DNA from: CAG-217 sp963638105
GTDB lineage: Bacteria; Bacillota; Clostridia; Oscillospirales; Acutalibacteraceae
Assembly (NCBI GenBank): GCA_963638105.1
Contig: CAVHPP010000013.1
Span: 1 to 53,046, forward strand
Reading direction: 5' to 3'
Length of the DNA: 53,046 bases
The notes under the pieces were generated by a model. That model saw only the letters and a list, made by a program, of their open reading frames with translations. It did no database searches and was not told the DNA's origin. A program made the position numbers and the translations under genes. Below, piece after piece: positions 50,218 to 53,046 of the stretch (the first letter of the stretch is position 1; the number at the start of each line of letters is the position of its first letter).

Positions 50218-51701
50218 TATTTTTCGTTCATCACGAACTTTACAACACTGCACGGGGGCAGTTCAGCTACAAAGCCATCGGACAGCTTGCGTACACCGTC
50301 AAAGGGGCGCACCTGTACCGCGTCCGGATTGGAAAAGTCATTTTTGTCGCGCATGTCTCCGGTAAGAATTTCCGCACGCAGGGTTGAAACCTTGGTGTCT
50401 GCGATCTGACACTTGATCTTGGCCTTTTTGCTGGCGCTGATGTTGGTGACCGTGGCGTAAATGGTGCCGTTGTCGTCCACAGAGGCAGACTCGATCAACT
50501 GAGGTGCACTGCACTCCTCGCACTCTACGGTATTGCTGTTGGTAAGGTAGGAGCCGATCAGCGTGTTTTTTTGGTGGTCCTTATACATCTTGAACACATG
50601 GTATGTGGGGGTCAGCACCATTTTGTCCCCCTCGGTTAGGATCACCGCTTGCAGAACATTCACCGTCTGGGCAATATTTGCCATTTGTACCCGGTCGGCG
50701 TGCTTGTTGAAAATATTTAGAGTCAGTGCAGCCACCATAGCGTCCCGCATAGTGTTTAGCTGGTACAGAAAGCCCGGATTGGTGCCCGGTTCCACATCAA
50801 ACCAGGTACCCCACTCGTCTACAATCAGATCCACCCGCTTTTGGGGGTCCAGGGCATTCATAATCTCTGTATGGCGGCGAACCAGGTCCTCCATACGGTA
50901 GGCCTTGGCCACCGTACGGTCATAATCTTTTGTATTAAACTCCGTGGCAGAGCCTTTGTGATCCCAGTTATAAGGTACGGTATAGTAGTGGAGCGACAGA
51001 CCGTCCGCCTGGCCGGGCACCTTGCGCATCACCTGCTCCGTCCATTTGAAGTCAAAAGCATTGGGGCCGCAGGCCACACGGTAAATATGCTCCCCGGCAG
51101 TATAATCCCGCACATAAGTGTTGTAGCGGCGGAACTCGTCCCCATAGTAATCGCCGTTCATGTGGCCGCCGCAGCCCCAACTTTCATTGCCAACGCCAAA
51201 GTAGCGCAACTTCCAGGGCTTGTCGGCACCATTCTTTTTCCGCAGGTCCGCCATAGGCGATACGCCGTCAAAGGTCATATATTCGACCCACTCGTTCATC
51301 TCCCGCACGGAGCCGGAGCCAACATTGCCGTTTACATAAGCGTCACAGCCCAACTGGCGGATCAGCTCAAAATACTCGTGGGTGCCAAAGGAGTTGTCCT
51401 CCACCACACCACCCCAGTGGGTGTTGATCATCTTTTTACGGTTCTTCTGTTCGCCGATACCGTCCGTCCAGTGGTACTCGTCGGCAAAGCAGCCGCCGGG
51501 CCAGCGCAGTACAGGAATGCCCATGTCTTTCAGCGCCGTGACCACATCGGTGCGCATACCGTTCACATTGGGAATTTTTGAGTCCTTGCCTACAAAAATA
51601 CCGTCATAAATACAGCGACCCAAATGCTCGCTGAAATGGCCGTAAATGTCCTTGCTGATGGTGGCAATCCGCTGGTTGGGATTGATCAAATACTTTTCCA
51701 T
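50217..51701 (-). CDS. Alpha-L-arabinofuranosidase, GH51
   Basis: The start at 51701 (MEKYLINPNQRIATISKDIYGHFSEHLGRCIYDGI) is the family N-terminus. The 494-residue length is typical. The acid/base is Glu173 in FGVGNESWGCGG and the nucleophile Glu296 in IVDEWGTW; the beta-barrel is followed by the usual C-terminal jelly roll (about 380-494). There is no signal peptide, so it acts in the cytoplasm on imported arabino-oligosaccharides. The gene has no arabinose transport or metabolism neighbour in the window. Divergent from the M24 peptidase. Confidence 0.95.
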   Translation of the reverse strand: MEKYLINPNQRIATISKDIYGHFSEHLGRCIYDGIFVGKDSKIPNVNGMRTDVVTALKDMGIPVLRWPGGCFADEYHWTDGIGEQKNRKKMINTHWGGVVEDNSFGTHEYFELIRQLGCDAYVNGNVGSGSVREMNEWVEYMTFDGVSPMADLRKKNGADKPWKLRYFGVGNESWGCGGHMNGDYYGDEFRRYNTYVRDYTAGEHIYRVACGPNAFDFKWTEQVMRKVPGQADGLSLHYYTVPYNWDHKGSATEFNTKDYDRTVAKAYRMEDLVRRHTEIMNALDPQKRVDLIVDEWGTWFDVEPGTNPGFLYQLNTMRDAMVAALTLNIFNKHADRVQMANIAQTVNVLQAVILTEGDKMVLTPTYHVFKMYKDHQKNTLIGSYLTNSNTVECEECSAPQLIESASVDDNGTIYATVTNISASKKAKIKCQIADTKVSTLRAEILTGDMRDKNDFSNPDAVQVRPFDGVRKLSDGFVAELPPCSVVKFVMNEK

Positions 51702-51739
51702 AAGTACCCCCGGAAGTGATAAAATTTTGTTACAATGGA

Positions 51740-51769
51740 ACGATAGCACACCCCCGCCCGCCCTGTCAA
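51740..51769 (-). promoter_or_regulatory. Promoter of the arabinofuranosidase gene
   Basis: On the minus strand TTGACA (51764-51769), 18-bp spacer, TATCGT (51740-51745). Back-to-back with the M24 peptidase promoter. Confidence 0.55.
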
Positions 51770-51802
51770 TACTAAAGATACAAATAAGACAAAAATTTAG
51801 AA

Positions 51803-51830
51803 TTGACAAGTAAAAAATCTGTGCTATCCT
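51803..51830 (+). promoter_or_regulatory. Promoter of the M24 peptidase gene
   Basis: TTGACA (51803-51808), 16-bp spacer, TATCCT (51825-51830), 17 bases before the start codon. Confidence 0.6.
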
Positions 51831-51847
51831 ATTGTGTAGGTGATATT

Positions 51848-52912
51848 ATGCATACGGAAAAAATGATGAATTATGTAAAAACGGCCGGCGCAGATGCGCT
51901 GCTGCTTCTCAATGAAGCCGATATGCACTATGTGTGCGGCTTCTCCCCCAGCGAGGGCATGATTTTGGTGACCCCGACGGCGGTGTACCAGCTGGTGGAC
52001 TCTCGCTATACGGAGACCGCCCGGCTCCACGCGGCGGACACCGGCGTGCAGGTGACGGAGATTACCACAGGCTTTTGGGACGAGCTGGCTACGCTGCTGA
52101 CGAAGATCAACTGCAAGAGTCTGCTGTTTGAGGACCGGACCATTGCTTACCGACAGTACACACAGCTGCAAGGCATTTTCAGCGGCGAATTGCGCCCTGT
52201 CGGCAATGCAGTGATGGACCTGCGCAATGTAAAAGAGCCCTGGGAGATTGACCTGATGAAAACCGCCAACCGCATTGCAGAAAAGGCGTTTATAGAGCTT
52301 CTTAACGATGTAAAGCCCGGCAAAACGGAAAAGGAACTGGCTGCCCGCTTTGATTATTTAATGGCGCTGGGCGGCTCGGACGGCGTCAGCTTTGACACCA
52401 TTCTTTTAACCGGCGCCCATACCTCCATGCCCCACGGTGTGCCGGAGGATCGAGTGGTGCAAACAGGAGACTTTGTGCTGTTTGACTTTGGCGCCACTTA
52501 CCGGGGCTACCACTCGGATATGACCCGCACCGTAGCTGTCGGCTGTGCCACGGCAGAAATGCAGGCGGCGTATGACCTGGTGCTCCGCGCCCAGCTGGCA
52601 GGTATTCAGGCGCTGCACGCCGGCGTGCCCTGCAAAGAGGTGTACCAAGCGGCCTACGATGTACTGGCAGCGGAGGATAAGGCGCAATATTTCCGTCACT
52701 CCCTGGGGCACGGCGTGGGGTTGGAAATACACGAGGGCTATAACGCCTCGCCCCGCAGCGGGGATGTGTACCAAACCGGCAATGTGACCTCTGTAGAGCC
52801 GGGTATCTATTTGCCGGACAAATTCGGCATCCGCATTGAAGATGTGCTCTACCTGTCCCCCCACGGCCGAGAGAACTTATCTAATGTGACCAAAAAACTG
52901 ATCGTGCTGTAA
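51848..52912 (+). CDS. M24 family Xaa-Pro aminopeptidase-like protein
   Basis: The start at 51848 (MHTEKMMNYVKTAGADALL) is chosen because an earlier TTG lies inside the promoter. The 354-residue protein has a creatinase-like N-terminal domain (about 1-125) and a pita-bread M24 domain. All five metal ligands are present: D213 and D224 (FDFGATYRGYHSDMTRT), H288 (LGHGVGLEIHE), E317 (VEPGIY) and E331 (RIEDVL). It is likely to remove N-terminal residues before proline in the cytoplasm. It is monocistronic and ends at a terminator. Confidence 0.93.
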   Translation: MHTEKMMNYVKTAGADALLLLNEADMHYVCGFSPSEGMILVTPTAVYQLVDSRYTETARLHAADTGVQVTEITTGFWDELATLLTKINCKSLLFEDRTIAYRQYTQLQGIFSGELRPVGNAVMDLRNVKEPWEIDLMKTANRIAEKAFIELLNDVKPGKTEKELAARFDYLMALGGSDGVSFDTILLTGAHTSMPHGVPEDRVVQTGDFVLFDFGATYRGYHSDMTRTVAVGCATAEMQAAYDLVLRAQLAGIQALHAGVPCKEVYQAAYDVLAAEDKAQYFRHSLGHGVGLEIHEGYNASPRSGDVYQTGNVTSVEPGIYLPDKFGIRIEDVLYLSPHGRENLSNVTKKLIVL

Positions 52913-52924
52913 AGCGAAGAAAAA

Positions 52925-52954
52925 CCCCGAACCGGAATGGCTCGGGGCTTTTTT
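52925..52954. terminator. Terminator after the M24 peptidase
   Basis: CCCCGAACC (52925-52933), loop GGAAT, GGCTCGGGG (52939-52947) with one mismatch, then six T. Confidence 0.85.
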
Positions 52955-52961
52955 ATGTAAT

Positions 52962-53046
52962 TTACAGGGACATTGCCAACCGGTAGGCGGCTTCTGTGGC
53001 GTTGTGGATACGGCCGATTTTGTTGCTGTCGCCGATGTTATATACC
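52962..53046 (-). CDS. C-terminal end of an FAD/NADH:flavin oxidoreductase-like protein (partial)
   Basis: Read on the minus strand from the window edge, 27 residues follow in frame to TAA: VYNIGDSNKIGRIHNATE then AAYRLAMSL. The GD...G(K/R)I..A...AYR.A pattern is the C-terminal FAD-contact segment of 2,4-dienoyl-CoA-reductase-like (old-yellow-enzyme fusion) oxidoreductases. Only this tail is visible, so the assignment is tentative. Confidence 0.45.
   Translation of the reverse strand, partial: VYNIGDSNKIGRIHNATEAAYRLAMSL

Overview
The window looks like part of a chromosome from an anaerobic, spore-forming Bacillota of the class Clostridia, probably an Oscillospiraceae/Ruminococcaceae-type gut bacterium. 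The evidence is a SigH-like sigma factor, a SpoIIM-like protein beside a XerD-type recombinase, a [4Fe-4S]-type PurF relative, an iron-sulfur flavoprotein, small Clostridia-type Cys-rich and membrane proteins, and strong Shine-Dalgarno sites. Host genes are moderately GC-rich. No species can be named from sequence alone.

Region 1 (1-8585) is the late end of a prophage from a siphovirus-like phage, all on the + strand: 3' part of the tape-measure gene, tail-completion protein, tail hub (interrupted by an artificial N-run), small baseplate protein, tail fibre, two small proteins, SPP1-type holin, C39-family endolysin, terminator. About 60 bp further lies a tRNA-Ala(GGC) on the - strand with its 3' end facing the prophage, a classic attachment-site arrangement.

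Region 2 (8849-12600): a TPR-containing GT2 glycosyltransferase translationally coupled to a collagen-like protein with a Cys-rich head (a likely spore-surface pair), the remnant of a secreted-protein gene, and a PurF paralogue whose glutaminase active site is gone. Region 3 (12698-19400): a SigH-like sigma factor with a zinc-ribbon protein, ychF, and an ilvB-ilvN-leuC-leuD-unknown operon. Region 4 (19415-21270): a cation diffusion facilitator and an iron-sulfur flavodoxin-like protein.

Region 5 (21366-33983) is a closely packed + strand run of 13 genes: ruvC, ruvA, ruvB, glmM, an RlmI-like methyltransferase, ecfA1-ecfA2-ecfT (core of an ECF vitamin/metal transporter), truA, a DUF5711-type protein, cvpA-like, pgsA and a ClpE-like unfoldase. 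It mixes recombination, cell-wall precursor synthesis, RNA modification, transport, phospholipid synthesis and proteolysis.

Region 6 (34053-40641): an M20 peptidase coupled to a stand-alone C39-like protein, an XRE regulator split by a frameshift from its membrane and extracellular part, a secreted fibronectin-III protein, a CmpB-type membrane protein and a nucleotidyltransferase. Region 7 (40692-43475): asd-dapA-dapB for lysine/diaminopimelate. Region 8 (43621-47421): queA-tgt (queuosine), yajC, a small membrane protein and a SpoIIM-like protein. Region 9 (47399-53046): xerD-like recombinase with a large perfect palindrome at its promoter, a PTS EIIC/EIIB-like protein without the phosphorylated cysteine, an alpha-L-arabinofuranosidase coupled to a DUF6171-type protein, an M24 aminopeptidase and the end of a flavin oxidoreductase.

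No CRISPR array, insertion sequence, rRNA or recognisable defence system was seen. The items most worth following are the PurF paralogue, the glycosyltransferase/collagen pair, the Cys-less PTS-like protein, the unknown last gene of the ilv-leu operon, and the two promoter-overlapping dyads (ilvB and xerD).
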